A stretch of DNA of 64,000 nt, from positions 55,891-119,890 of the forward strand of contig NZ_LBJG01000011.1 of the NCBI RefSeq assembly GCF_028128765.1, given 5' to 3'. Position 1 is the stretch's first letter; each line of letters begins with the position of its first letter. The position numbers and the translations under genes were made by a program. Of this stretch, positions 47,459 to 57,479 are shown in pieces. The stretch is from Bradyrhizobium sp. CCBAU 51627. GTDB lineage: Bacteria > Pseudomonadota > Alphaproteobacteria > Rhizobiales > Xanthobacteraceae. The notes below the pieces were generated by a model. The model saw only the letters and a program-made list of their open reading frames with translations. It did not search any database and was not told where the DNA came from.

Positions 47459-48337
47459 TCATGATAATGTCTTGTCGATCCGCTCGCGCAGCCAATCGCC
47501 GACGAGCGAAATTGACAAAGTCGTGAGCGAGATGACCAGCGAAGGGAGCGCAAGGATCCAGGGAGCACGGGTCAGATAGTCACGTCCATAGCCGACCATA
47601 TTGCCAAGCGACGTAAGAGGCGGCTGCACTCCAAGTCCAAGAAAGCTAAGACCGCTCTCGAGCAGAATGATGTCCGGAAACGCGAGCGTCATGGTGACGA
47701 TCAAGGTCGACGCGATGTTCGGCATGATGTGGCGCAGGTAGACGCGCCATGGCCCTGCGCCAAGCTGGCGTACGGCGATCACATAGGCATGCTCGTTGGC
47801 ACTCATCGCAAGCGCGCGGGTGACGCGGGCGTAGCGTTCCCATCCGTGCAGACCAATGAGCCCCACGAAGAGGAGCAGAGAGTTGCCGAAGAAGGCAAGC
47901 ACTGCGAGTGCCAAAACGAGAAACGGCATGCTTGCCTGGAAATCAATACAACCGAGGATGACCTGCTCTACCCAGCCGCGGAAGTGAGCGGCCAATATGC
48001 CAAGCGTGATCCCAAGGACGGCGCCTATCAACGTCGCCCCGAAGGCGATAAGGAGGCTGATGCGGATCGATATAGCCAGGCGCGACAGCACGTCCCGGCC
48101 GAGCTCATCCGAACCGAAGGGATGCGCGATGGTTCCGCCGAGGCCAAGAGGTGCAGCAAGGCGATGATGAAGGTCGAGGGCTGCATAGTCATAAGGGGCG
48201 AGGCGATCAGCAAAGATTGCGACAAGAAGCATGAGGCCTAGCCAGGCAACCGCTATTCCGATCGCGCGGTCGCGCCACCACCACATTCCGCGCATACTCG
48301 AAGACGGCAGAACTTTTTCTGCGGAGATGCTCGACAC
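47459..48337 (-). CDS. ABC transporter permease, dipeptide/oligopeptide type (DppC/OppC family)
   Basis: A 292-residue permease with the OppC N-terminal helix and BPD_transp_1 core. The EAA loop is AVRQLGAGPWRVYLRHIMPN, followed by the family motif LESGLSFLGLGVQPP. GTG start immediately after the stop of the upstream permease, with GGAGG 7 nt before it. Last gene of the operon. Confidence 0.92.
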   Translation of the reverse strand: MSSISAEKVLPSSSMRGMWWWRDRAIGIAVAWLGLMLLVAIFADRLAPYDYAALDLHHRLAAPLGLGGTIAHPFGSDELGRDVLSRLAISIRISLLIAFGATLIGAVLGITLGILAAHFRGWVEQVILGCIDFQASMPFLVLALAVLAFFGNSLLLFVGLIGLHGWERYARVTRALAMSANEHAYVIAVRQLGAGPWRVYLRHIMPNIASTLIVTMTLAFPDIILLESGLSFLGLGVQPPLTSLGNMVGYGRDYLTRAPWILALPSLVISLTTLSISLVGDWLRERIDKTLS

Positions 48338-49270
48338 TTATCGCCTCCCAGAGCGCAAGTCGCGCAAACGTGGATCGAGCATGCCATAGAGCAGATCGAC
48401 CGTGACATTGGTGGTAATCATGGCGGCAGCTACGACGAGCATGATGCACTGGACGACAGCCAAATCACGACTCGCAACTGAGACGACCAGGAGGCTACCA
48501 ATGCCTGGCCACGAAAAAACGCTTTCGACGAGCACGGTTCCCGCGATGAGATTGCCAACCATGAAGCCGACGATTGTCAGCACCGCTATGGCCGCGTTCG
48601 GCAGAGCGTGGCCGGTCACGACGCGGGGCCAAGGCACACCCTTGGCGCTGGCCGCACGAATATAGGGCTGCCCAAGCACCTCGAGCATGGCGCTGCGGCT
48701 GAAACGCGCCAAAACGGCCGCGCCCCCCAGACCGAGCGTGATGACAGGCAGCACCAAATGCTGCCAACCGCCGGCGCCGCCCGAGGGGAACCAGGGAAGC
48801 TCGACCGCGAAAGCCAGTACGAACACGAGGCCAAGCACGAAGGATGGCACGGTGAAGCCCACGACCGCGACCATCATCACCAATCGATCCGCGATGCTAT
48901 CTCGTTTGAGAGCCGCGTAGATGCCGGCCGGAATGCCGATCAACAGATTGAGGATCAGCGCCGGCGCAGTCAGCATCAGCGTGACAGGAATGCGCTCCGC
49001 GACGACGGCGATCGCGGAACGCCCATCACGCATCGATTGGCCGAGATCTCCATGAACGACCGCAAAGAGGTATCTGGTGTATTGCACCCAGAGTGGCGCA
49101 TCGAGCCCCCAGGCCTTTCGGAAGGCCTCGACCGCTTCCGCCGGGGTTTCCGGCGACAGCAACGCGCGGGCCGGATCGCCAGAGGCGCGCAGCACCACGA
49201 ATGCGAATGTGACCACAACTCCGACGGTCAGCAACGCGCGCGCCAAGCGGGCCGCTATGAAGCGAACCAT
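48338..49270 (-). CDS. ABC transporter permease, dipeptide/oligopeptide type (DppB/OppB family)
   Basis: A 310-residue permease with about six helices. It has the OppB-like N-terminus ending in ASGDPARALL and the EAA loop AASAKGVPWPRVVTGHALPN. The start overlaps the stop of the upstream ATPase gene; the second of two ATGs is better spaced from AAGGAGG. Partner of the DppC-like permease. Confidence 0.92.
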   Translation of the reverse strand: MVRFIAARLARALLTVGVVVTFAFVVLRASGDPARALLSPETPAEAVEAFRKAWGLDAPLWVQYTRYLFAVVHGDLGQSMRDGRSAIAVVAERIPVTLMLTAPALILNLLIGIPAGIYAALKRDSIADRLVMMVAVVGFTVPSFVLGLVFVLAFAVELPWFPSGGAGGWQHLVLPVITLGLGGAAVLARFSRSAMLEVLGQPYIRAASAKGVPWPRVVTGHALPNAAIAVLTIVGFMVGNLIAGTVLVESVFSWPGIGSLLVVSVASRDLAVVQCIMLVVAAAMITTNVTVDLLYGMLDPRLRDLRSGRR

Positions 49271-50268
49271 CATGCCTCCTTGTCGAGTTGGGCGCCATGA
49301 TCGCCGACCAGATGGCAGGCGACGCGGCGCCCGTCAGGAGCGGATCTGAGCTCTGGGGCGAACCGCGCGCAAAGTGGAAGCGCGACCGGACAGCGAGGAT
49401 GGAATGCACACCCGCCCGGTCGCGCAGCCGGATCGGGCGGATCTCCTTGCAGGATCGCGCGAGACCGATGTCTCCCCGGCCTGGGCACCGCGGAAACCAG
49501 CGCCCGCGAGTAAGGATGCAAAGGATCCAGAAGAACCGCCTCAGAGGCGCCTTCCTCGACGATGGCGCCGAGATACATCACAGCGATCCGATCGCTGATC
49601 AGCCGGACTACTCGCAAATCATGGCTGATGAAGATCATCGCCATGTGCCGCCGCTCCTGCAGCTCGCGTAGAAGATTGATCACTTGCGCCTGGATCGAGA
49701 CGTCGAGCGCCGATACTGGCTCGTCGCAGACAATGAGATCTGGATCGGTCGCAAGAGCACGAGCCAGGACGGCACGCTGGCGCTGGCCGCCTGAAAGCTC
49801 GTGCGGATAGCGCCGGAGGTGATCGGTCCTGAGCCCCACATCCGCGAGAAGCGCATTGACCCGCCCGTCTCGTTCCGACTTGCTGCCAAGCCGATGAATG
49901 TCGATTGGCTCGGCCATTTGCGCGCCGATCGTCAGGCGGGGATCGAGCGCAGCTAGCGGATCCTGAAACACCATTTGGATTCGCATCCTGAGCCGGCGCC
50001 ATCGAATATCGCCCATAGCAGGCAAAGCTTCTCCGCCGAAGGTCACCGTGCCGGCATCCGGTCGGTCCAGGCCGATCAGGAGCCGGCCCGTAGTGGACTT
50101 ACCGCAGCCCGATTCGCCAACCAGTCCGAGCGTTTCGCCGCGCGCCAGCCGCAGAGAGAGCCCATTGACCGCGTGGACCATCGCTGGACGGTGGAAAAGG
50201 CCGTGTCGCAAGCGATAACGGCGGACAAGCCCATCGGCTTTTAGGATCGGCGGAGCAGTCCCGGTCAT
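49270..50268 (-). CDS. ABC transporter ATPase, peptide type (DppF/OppF family)
   Basis: A 332-residue ATPase: Walker [11 protein letters not shown]-loop VFQDPLAALDPR, signature LSGGQRQRAVLARAL, Walker B LIVCDEPVSALDVS. The C-terminal oligo_HPY extension (ILQGDPPDPAARPGGCAFHP and CPVALP) with Cys residues is typical of OppD/OppF proteins. Overlaps the upstream ATPase by 4 nt (ATGA). Confidence 0.93.
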   Translation of the reverse strand: MTGTAPPILKADGLVRRYRLRHGLFHRPAMVHAVNGLSLRLARGETLGLVGESGCGKSTTGRLLIGLDRPDAGTVTFGGEALPAMGDIRWRRLRMRIQMVFQDPLAALDPRLTIGAQMAEPIDIHRLGSKSERDGRVNALLADVGLRTDHLRRYPHELSGGQRQRAVLARALATDPDLIVCDEPVSALDVSIQAQVINLLRELQERRHMAMIFISHDLRVVRLISDRIAVMYLGAIVEEGASEAVLLDPLHPYSRALVSAVPRPGRHRSRAILQGDPPDPAARPGGCAFHPRCPVALPLCARFAPELRSAPDGRRVACHLVGDHGAQLDKEA

Positions 50269-51251
50269 GCAGCCGCGACCTCGCCCGCGGGCGGTTCGCT
50301 CGTGACATGCAAGCAGGCGGCTCTGTGCCTGATGTCGCCATCCACCGAGGCGAGCTCAATCGCCCATTCACTGCAGCGTCCGATCCGCCGATCGCAACGA
50401 GGGGCGAAAGGACAGCCTGGCGGAAAATCGGCTGCGTTCGGCACGACACCCGGAATGGCGAAGAGGCGTTGCGGCGGCGCATCCAGACTTGGAAGAGCCG
50501 CAATAAGGCCTGTCGTATATGGATGAGCGGAATGCTCAAAAAGACGGTCGGCGGGCAATTCTTCGACGATGCGCCCCCCATAAAGAACCATGACGCGTTC
50601 ACAGATTTCGCTGACGACGCCGAGATCATGCGAGATCAGGACCAGCGCCATGCCTGTCTCGCGTTGGATCTGCCGCAGAAGCTCAAGGATCTGCGCTTGA
50701 ATGGTGACGTCCAAGGCGGTGGTAGGTTCATCAGCGATCAAGATATCGGGCTGCCCTGCGAGAGCCATGGCAATCATGACGCGCTGGTTCTGCCCGCCGG
50801 ATAATTCGTGGGGATAGGCGCCAAGGCGGCGCGCTGCATCGGGGATGCCGACCTGGTCGAGCAGACGTCGCGCTTCGACAAGCGTCGTGCGGCGGTCCAT
50901 GCTGCGATGGAGGCGAAGGGCTTCAGAGATCTGATCGCCCACCGTGCGAACAGGATTAAGCGCGCTCGCCGGATCCTGGAAGATCATGGCGATCTGCCCG
51001 CCGCGCACCTTGTCGAGGCGAGAGGCTGGCGCATGGAGCAGCTCCTCTCCGGCCAGGCGTACGCTGCCCGTGATTTTAGCGCGCGGCGTCAGCAGTCCGA
51101 GCGCAGCAAGCCATGTCACGGATTTGCCGCAACCGCTTTCGCCGACCATGCCCAGCGACTCGCCACGCCGTAGAGTGAGATCGATTCCGCGCAGCGTCGG
51201 CACACCGTCGAACGCCACACGCAAACCCGCGATCTGAAGAAGCGCCTCCAT
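50265..51251 (-). CDS. ABC transporter ATPase, peptide type (DppD/OppD family)
   Basis: A 328-residue ATPase: Walker [22 protein letters not shown], signature [15 protein letters not shown], Walker [15 protein letters not shown]. The C-terminal extension has [17 protein letters not shown] and GCPFAPRC, the OppD-type peptide-transporter tail. Start taken at MEALLQIAG; a slightly longer frame exists. Pairs with the DppF-like ATPase. Confidence 0.93.
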   Translation of the reverse strand: MEALLQIAGLRVAFDGVPTLRGIDLTLRRGESLGMVGESGCGKSVTWLAALGLLTPRAKITGSVRLAGEELLHAPASRLDKVRGGQIAMIFQDPASALNPVRTVGDQISEALRLHRSMDRRTTLVEARRLLDQVGIPDAARRLGAYPHELSGGQNQRVMIAMALAGQPDILIADEPTTALDVTIQAQILELLRQIQRETGMALVLISHDLGVVSEICERVMVLYGGRIVEELPADRLFEHSAHPYTTGLIAALPSLDAPPQRLFAIPGVVPNAADFPPGCPFAPRCDRRIGRCSEWAIELASVDGDIRHRAACLHVTSEPPAGEVAAA

Positions 51252-51842
51252 GGAAGGTCCCTGCCCTTCCCGCATCATAGGCATTGCACCAGCTCGGCTG
51301 GAACGGCGCCCTTGCCACGGCAGGAGAGAAACGATGCTACAGCGTCATCCTGGGGTGGCAACTCCGCCGACATTCGGCGATCAGCGGCAAGCGGGCCTAC
51401 CCAGTGGCACAATTGCGCGACAGGTGTGCGCGCGCGCCTGGAACTGCTGGCATCGACAACGTCTGCAAAGGAGCACGAATGCTCCCCAAATGAGATCGTA
51501 CCATGCGCCTCGGAACGACCGATGTTCGTGCAGCTTTCACACATGGGCCGGGCAGCCCCGACAGTCTTGACCTCGCATCCGATCACAAGGCGCTCCTTCA
51601 CTCGCCGGCGCGCTGTCAGATCGTCGGTCGCCTGGCTTCGATGAATGCGGCGCAGCGTCCGCGCCTTCCAGGCGGCGCGGCGCTCCCCATGGATCGTCCG
51701 CGAGACTTTGAACAGGATTGCAAGATCGCCAGTGGCGAGGTTGTCGTCAAACCAGGTCATCGCCAAGACCTCTGGCCGAGGGCTAGCTCCAAGGGGGGAT
51801 TGCTATCGCACAATGGTCGGTTCAAGGTGTGCCTCATCGCGA
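51252..51842. other. 590-bp gap inside the peptide-transporter operon
   Basis: Separates the binding-protein gene from the four downstream transporter genes, all on the minus strand. A 163-codon minus frame (51275-51766) fills most of it but has no family resemblance and no clear ribosome-binding site. It may be a decayed gene or an insertion scar. Confidence 0.35.
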
Positions 51843-53423
51843 TCAGGTCCGGATCAGAGCCCTGTTGAACGGGCCGAAATTGAGATCGAGCGTCAGCCCC
51901 GGCAGCCACGGTACGTCGCGACGCTTGCCATAGAACTGGCCCGACACGTGCAGGATCACGCAAGGCGGATCGATCTCGTTGATGATCTCGAGCATGCGAC
52001 GGATGATCGGCCGGCGCTGTTCGCCCTGGACGGTGTCCTGGAGCTTGGCGCCGAGCGCGAAATATTCCTCGTTCCTCCAGATTCCAATTGACTTTGGCAG
52101 GGTGCCGCTCGGACCGTATTCACGCCAGGGATGGCCGAGATGATCCAGAAAGAGTGCCGTATTGGACGTATCAAAGATGGCACGCACCGGCTGGCGCTGA
52201 ATTTGCGCGAAGTTTTCCATCATCTGAAGTTTGACGTTCAGGCCAACCGCACGCCACATCTCGATCATGGTCTGCGCGCCAGAGACCTGATTGGGGTAGT
52301 AATTGTTGAGCAGACGATACGTGATCTGCTCTCCCTTGTAGCCCGCTTCGGCCAGCAGCTCCTTTGCTTTGTCGGGATCATAGGCAAGCGAGGGGAACTC
52401 GTGGATGTAGCCTTCGCCGTAGCTCGGCAACTGGTAACCGTTCGGAATCGGGAGCCGGTCCTCCCACAAGCTCCGCACGATCAGCTTGCGGTCGAGCGCA
52501 AGGCTCATTGCACGGCGAACACGCGCATCCTTCAGAAGGGGGTCGGTTTGATCGAAGACGAGCGAGCGGATATTCTGCACGGCACCACCCACGACCTCGA
52601 GATCAGCACGCTTCTGGATGCCCGCGAACTGGTCCGGCGGAATGTCAGTGGCGATGTCGAGCTCGCTGGCGAGCAAGCCGTTCACGCGCGCGGAAAGTTC
52701 GGGTATGATGCGGTATTCGATGCCATCGAACGGCGGCCGCCCGCCCCAATACGCATCGTGGGCGGTCAACGAGATACGAATATCGAGCTTGTGATCGACG
52801 AGCTTATAGGGACCGCTTCCGACAGGGGCTGTGATCCAGCGCTCCCACGAGCCCGCCGCCACGAAGGCGCGCTGGCTGACGATCTCCGATCCCCAAGCAG
52901 CCAGACGTTGCTCCAGGAGCGCGTCACCGCCCTTTGCATGCGCAATGACGGTGTAAGGATCGACAATTTCGACCTTCTCAAGCCGATCAAGCGACTGAAG
53001 CGCCTCGGACATCCCGCTGCGTCCGGGTCCCAGCAGGTGGTCAGGACCAAGGCTAAAGGCAACATCTTCGGCCGTCAAAGGCGTTCCGTCATGGAAAACC
53101 ACTCCCTTGCGCAAGAACAGCCGCAACGACTGCGCATTGATCCGCTCCCAACGCTCAGCCAAGCTGGGCCGTAGCGCCATGTCATGGGCGTGGTCGAAGG
53201 TGATCAGCGTATCAAAAAGCTGCGGCATGACCCGGCGAATGGCAGTATCGGTCGCGATGACCGGGTCGAAGGATCGCGGAAATCCGGACATGCCGACCCG
53301 AAGGCGCCGACGCGTCAATGTCTTAGGCTCGCCCTCCGCAGCGCCGGCGCCTGTGCTGGCGAACACGCTTGCGGTAACGGCGCCTGCAATGGCTTGCCGT
53401 CTCGTCAGATCAATACGGGTCAT
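51843..53423 (-). CDS. Peptide/nickel-type periplasmic binding protein (DppA/OppA family)
   Basis: A 526-residue SBP_bac_5 protein. The start at MTRIDLTRRQAIAGA follows GGAGG and opens with a Tat-like signal. The family hallmarks RLFLRKGVVFHDGTPLTAEDV, GSGPYKLV and ARVRRAMSLALDRKLIV are visible. It delivers the ligand to the Dpp-like permeases. Divergent from the aminotransferase/phosphonopyruvate hydrolase genes, so the ligand may be phosphonoalanine or a peptide containing it. Confidence 0.92.
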   Translation of the reverse strand: MTRIDLTRRQAIAGAVTASVFASTGAGAAEGEPKTLTRRRLRVGMSGFPRSFDPVIATDTAIRRVMPQLFDTLITFDHAHDMALRPSLAERWERINAQSLRLFLRKGVVFHDGTPLTAEDVAFSLGPDHLLGPGRSGMSEALQSLDRLEKVEIVDPYTVIAHAKGGDALLEQRLAAWGSEIVSQRAFVAAGSWERWITAPVGSGPYKLVDHKLDIRISLTAHDAYWGGRPPFDGIEYRIIPELSARVNGLLASELDIATDIPPDQFAGIQKRADLEVVGGAVQNIRSLVFDQTDPLLKDARVRRAMSLALDRKLIVRSLWEDRLPIPNGYQLPSYGEGYIHEFPSLAYDPDKAKELLAEAGYKGEQITYRLLNNYYPNQVSGAQTMIEMWRAVGLNVKLQMMENFAQIQRQPVRAIFDTSNTALFLDHLGHPWREYGPSGTLPKSIGIWRNEEYFALGAKLQDTVQGEQRRPIIRRMLEIINEIDPPCVILHVSGQFYGKRRDVPWLPGLTLDLNFGPFNRALIRT

Positions 53424-53833
53424 CACCGCCTCCGGTTCACTTCCATTGATGCGAATGCCACAACCGTGAATTCTTAAGATCGGCACGGCCCTTGGCGGAC
53501 CACCGAAAATTGCCGCTGATGTCAGTCAGGCATATTCACGATTGTGCACGACCTTAAGAACCCGAACTGCTACGGCAGGATGACGTTCATCGAATAAGTC
53601 GATGTAAGCTTGCGAACATGCGATGGTCGGCGATCCCGGGCAGGCTGATGAAGAGGAAACGGTGCGAGGCAACGCACTGCGCGAGCGCCCAACAGAGCCG
53701 CACGAAGAAGCAATACAATTATCGCAATCTTCGATGATTTTATCCAAAGCCGCGATCACCCGGTTCGTTTGGCCGTTCGCGTTCGGATAGATCCCCACGA
53801 GACTGCTCATTCGAACTCATAGGATATTGTGTC
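53424..53833. promoter_or_regulatory. Divergent control region between transporter and pal-type genes
   Basis: About 410 bp separate the two start codons. Promoters for both directions should lie here, and the LysR regulator at 56285 is the likely controller. I did not find an unmistakable LysR box. A 94-codon minus frame in it looks like chance. Confidence 0.45.
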
Positions 53834-55033
53834 TTGTCTCTGGTTTCAGAACGGCTCAAGGTCGTCCGCCCCTCTCAAACCAAGGTCATGACGGCTCGCG
53901 CCGCCGAGCTGCGCGATCAGGGCGCCGATGTGATTACGCTCAGCCAGGGCGAGCCGGATTTCGACACGCCGTCCGCTATCTGTGAAGCTGGCATCCGGGC
54001 AATCCGCAACGGACAGACGAAATACACGGCGATCCCCGGAATCAAGTCACTGCGGGAAGCGATTCGCGAGAGCCTGCGTCGCGATCATGGGCTCGACTAC
54101 GGCATTGACCAGATCACGGTCGGCTGCGGCGCCAAGCAGGTTGTGTTCAACGCACTCTTCGCCAGTCTCGATCCGGGCGACGAGGTTGTGATCCCGACGC
54201 CGTGCTGGGTCTCCTATCCCGACATGGTGGCCCTGGCCGGCGGCAAGCCGGTGCTCGTCGCCTGCCATGAATTCGAAGGCTTCAAGCTGCGCCCCGAGGC
54301 GCTGAAGAAGGCGATCACACCGCGCACCAAATGGTTGATGCTGAATTCCCCATGCAATCCGACCGGTGCGGTTTACAGCCGAAGTGATTTGCTAGCGCTT
54401 GCCGCGGTGTTGCGCGAGCATGCCCAAGTGCACGTGCTATCCGACGACATCTATGAAAAGCTCACCTATGATGCCGACTTCGCAACGATGAGCGCAGTCG
54501 CGCCGGACCTCTACGAGCGCACCTTATTAGTCAACGGCGTATCCAAGGCAGACGCAATGACGGGCTGGCGGGTCGGTTACGGTGCAGGACCTCTGGCGCT
54601 GATCAAGGCCATGAACCTCATCCAGGGCCAGACCTCCTCGCACACCAGCTCGATTTCTCAATACGCCGCGCTCGAGGCGCTGTCAGGAAGGCGGGGCCAT
54701 ATCAAAGAGTTCGTGCGCGCGTTTTTGGAGCGACGCGATCTTGTCGTCGCCAAGCTGAATCGGGCCAAGGGGCTTTCTTGCGGTGTACCGGACGGCGCTT
54801 TTTATGTTTTCCCCTCCTGCGCGGGTGTCGTCGGCAAGCGCACGCCAGAGGGCAAGGTGATCGAAAGCGACACCGACTTTGCCATGTATTTGCTTGATGC
54901 TTTCGCCGTGGCTGTCGTGCCGGGCAGCGGCTTCATGGCATCACCCTATATCCGGATTTCCTATGCTTCCTCGCTCGAGGAGCTCACCCGGGCTTGCGAC
55001 CGTATCATCGCAGCCTGCGCGACCCTGTCCTGA
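53834..55033 (+). CDS. Class I aminotransferase (aspartate-type), probable phosphonoalanine transaminase
   Basis: A 399-residue fold-type I enzyme with a TTG start and AGGA 9 nt upstream. Family marks: SQGEPDFDTP, NSPCNPTGAVYS, LSDDIYEKLTYD, Schiff-base Lys in NGVSKADAMTGWRVGYG, and the substrate carboxylate Arg in YIRISYA. By sequence alone it is a generic aspartate-type transaminase. Being 11 nt before a phosphonopyruvate-hydrolase-like gene, it most likely converts phosphonoalanine to phosphonopyruvate, as PalB does in Variovorax. Confidence 0.88.
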   Translation: MSLVSERLKVVRPSQTKVMTARAAELRDQGADVITLSQGEPDFDTPSAICEAGIRAIRNGQTKYTAIPGIKSLREAIRESLRRDHGLDYGIDQITVGCGAKQVVFNALFASLDPGDEVVIPTPCWVSYPDMVALAGGKPVLVACHEFEGFKLRPEALKKAITPRTKWLMLNSPCNPTGAVYSRSDLLALAAVLREHAQVHVLSDDIYEKLTYDADFATMSAVAPDLYERTLLVNGVSKADAMTGWRVGYGAGPLALIKAMNLIQGQTSSHTSSISQYAALEALSGRRGHIKEFVRAFLERRDLVVAKLNRAKGLSCGVPDGAFYVFPSCAGVVGKRTPEGKVIESDTDFAMYLLDAFAVAVVPGSGFMASPYIRISYASSLEELTRACDRIIAACATLS

Positions 55034-55044
55034 AAGATCTTCTG

Positions 55045-55914
55045 ATGTCCCCCAAAAGCCTGCGCGCCCGCATCGCCGAGACCGGCCTGGTCCACATCAT
55101 GGCCGCCCACAGCCCGTTTTCAGCTATCCTCGCGGAAGAAGCTGGATTTGATGGACTATGGGCGTCCGGCTTCGAGCTGTCAGCGCTTTATGGGCTGCTG
55201 GACATGAGCCTGATTTCGATGACACAGCATCTGGACATGCTGCGGGCGATCGCCGGACGCACGAGGCTGCCGATTGTCGCCGACATCGATACGGGCTATG
55301 GCAATGCGATCAACGTCATTCACTCTATCACGGAATATGAGCGGGCCGGCGCCAGCGCCGTTGTCATCGAGGACAAGACTTTTCCAAAAGTGACGAGCCT
55401 TGTTGCCGACGGCCGTCAGGAGCTGTTGCGCATTGAAGAATTCCAGGGAAAGATGGAGGCGGCCATCACGGCAAGATCGGATCCGGATTTCCTCGTCATT
55501 GCCCGCACCGAAGCGTTGATCGCGAGCCTCGGCGAAGCGGAGGCCTTGCATCGGGCATACGCTTATGCGGAGGCTGGCGCGGACATGATTCTGATCCATT
55601 CGAAAAGGAAGGCTCCTTGCGAAATCGAAAGCTTTTCGCGCGCCTGGACCGGATCGGTTCCGCTGGTGATCGTACCAAATGCCTACCCTGAGCTCGACGC
55701 CAAGCGGGTCAAAACTCTGGGCAATGTTTGCATGATGATCTATGGCAACTACGGCATCCGTGCTGCCGCAACCGCCATGCAGGAGACTTTCCGCCGGATC
55801 ATCGCAGACGGCGGCGTCCAGAACGTCTACAAGGATATTGTGCCGGTGGATGAGATTTTCAGGATCCAGAATATGCGCGAGGTTAAGGCGGCTGAAGCTC
55901 GCTTCCTTCGCTGA
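55045..55914 (+). CDS. palA: Phosphonopyruvate hydrolase-like enzyme (PEP mutase superfamily)
   Basis: A 289-residue member of the PEP mutase/isocitrate lyase superfamily with DIDTGYGN (Asp80, Asp82), EDKTFPKVTS (109-118), ARTEALIAS and HSKRK. Mutases carry Asn in the gating loop (EDKxxxxxNS); this protein has Thr117. From memory, Thr at this place (Thr118) is a mark of the Variovorax phosphonopyruvate hydrolase, which is also about 290 residues. The reaction would be phosphonopyruvate to pyruvate plus phosphate. Start chosen at MSPKSLRARI; an earlier GTG overlaps the upstream gene. A 2-methylisocitrate lyase-like activity is a less likely alternative. Confidence 0.78.
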   Translation: MSPKSLRARIAETGLVHIMAAHSPFSAILAEEAGFDGLWASGFELSALYGLLDMSLISMTQHLDMLRAIAGRTRLPIVADIDTGYGNAINVIHSITEYERAGASAVVIEDKTFPKVTSLVADGRQELLRIEEFQGKMEAAITARSDPDFLVIARTEALIASLGEAEALHRAYAYAEAGADMILIHSKRKAPCEIESFSRAWTGSVPLVIVPNAYPELDAKRVKTLGNVCMMIYGNYGIRAAATAMQETFRRIIADGGVQNVYKDIVPVDEIFRIQNMREVKAAEARFLR

Positions 55915-56284
55915 ACGCTGCGATTGATGCCTAAAGTCGGGCGCCGGCACTCAGCAGCGAGTCCTGCCCGGGCGCAATCCTGACGCTGTCGGCAAGATAG
56001 CGGGCCTGTCATCTAGACAGCCCGAAATGTCGATTGCGACATCAGCGACCGGTCACCCTTGCTGACACCTGGAGATCCACCTCTTAAAAAGACGTAGAAA
56101 GCAATCGACGTCGTTCGCGGGCCCGGACGCACGGACCATACCGAGAAGGCGGATTTTGTGCGCGAGATATCGTTTATACGCGGTAATCCGGCTATACACA
56201 TCGAATAATGTGATGGAGCATTCATGACTGGCAATGGGCCGCCGTGACAATCAGCGGACAATCCAGAAGCTACCGGAGCAGAAG
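55915..56284. other. Gap before the LysR gene
   Basis: 370 bp with no recognisable gene. It should carry the LysR promoter. Confidence 0.35.
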
Positions 56285-57190
56285 ATGGCCGCCCAAAACG
56301 ATGACGTGCCTCTCAATGCTATCCGGGCGTTTGTGACCATTGCGCGCGAGGGAAGTGTAACGCGTGCAGCGAGCTCATTGGGAACGACACAGAGCTCGGT
56401 CAGTCGTTATTTGGCTGTGTTACAAGACTACTTCGGTACGGATCTTGTACAACGGCGAGGCCGGCGGAGCGAATTGACAGAATTCGGGAGGCTCTTCGCG
56501 AACGCCGTTGCCGAACCGCTCGACACAGTGTGTTTCACCGCGAAGAGAATGCGGCGTAAAAGCCGAACGGACGCTAATCGAATCGTGGTCCGCACGTCTC
56601 TTTCCACCTTCGCATACTCCTTTCTGATTCCAAATCTCCAGGCGTTCTCTGCTGAGATGGGCGGCATAGTCGTCGACGTGATCAGTTCATTGTCTCCGCC
56701 GAGATCCTCCGACAATTTCGACATCTTGCTTACTCGCGATCTTTGTGTCGTTGAACCGGCCGACGATTGGGCAATCCACAATGAGACGCTCGTATGCGTA
56801 GGCTCGCCAAATCATGTCATGGGAAAAACGCTCGCAACTGCCCGTTCGATGCCAATTCTGAACATCACATCGCGGCCGGACATACTGCCCACATGGCTCA
56901 GGGCCATGAACCTGACCGCAAAGGACATCAAGTCGGGGGCGCGATACGATCATAATTACCTTGCTTTGCCGGCCGTCATAACCGGGAAATGCCTGCTGGT
57001 AGCCCCTGAAATCATTGTCAGCGATCTCGTGCGCACGGGGACGCTCCATGTGATACCGGGCTCGCGTACTCCAAGCGGCATGCAGTATCGGGCCTATGCG
57101 GTGGACCGAAGTGACAATCCCGAAGTCGCTCGTGCCTTTTGCCGATGGGTCGCTCGGCTCTGTAAAAAGGCCGTAATTCCGGAAGCCTAA
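56285..57190 (+). CDS. LysR family transcriptional regulator
   Basis: A 301-residue protein with the LysR winged helix (LNAIRAFVTIAREGSVTRAA then TQSSVSRYLAVLQDYFGTDL) and a periplasmic-binding-like effector domain. The ATG has GGAG with good spacing; the longer frame to 56234 is not conserved. The Variovorax phosphonoalanine locus also has a LysR gene (palR) next to the hydrolase and transaminase, so phosphonoalanine is a candidate co-inducer. Confidence 0.92.
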   Translation: MAAQNDDVPLNAIRAFVTIAREGSVTRAASSLGTTQSSVSRYLAVLQDYFGTDLVQRRGRRSELTEFGRLFANAVAEPLDTVCFTAKRMRRKSRTDANRIVVRTSLSTFAYSFLIPNLQAFSAEMGGIVVDVISSLSPPRSSDNFDILLTRDLCVVEPADDWAIHNETLVCVGSPNHVMGKTLATARSMPILNITSRPDILPTWLRAMNLTAKDIKSGARYDHNYLALPAVITGKCLLVAPEIIVSDLVRTGTLHVIPGSRTPSGMQYRAYAVDRSDNPEVARAFCRWVARLCKKAVIPEA

Positions 57191-57479
57191 CCGCGTATCG
57201 GTGCTAGCAGAAGTTCGATCGATGCTTTGAATATTGCAAGCGCGTCCAATTGCACATGCAGACCGTTCCCGATCGACGGCGAGACTCGCTTTTTTGGCGA
57301 GTACCGCGGCCAAGCCGCAGTCCAGAACGCTAACCGCGCCCGCCAGAACCCTTTCCGCCTTCAAACCGGGCAACTACAATCGTCTGAGATATCCGGACCG
57401 TACCATCGATATAAAAACGTCGGGCCCCCTCGCCCCTGTCTTTGCGGTTACGACGGAGCAATGCGCGATAGTCGCCTCG

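Noticed and set aside
52131..53174. 347-codon plus-strand frame opposite the DppA-like gene
   Set aside because: Shadow of the binding protein; no motif or ribosome-binding site.
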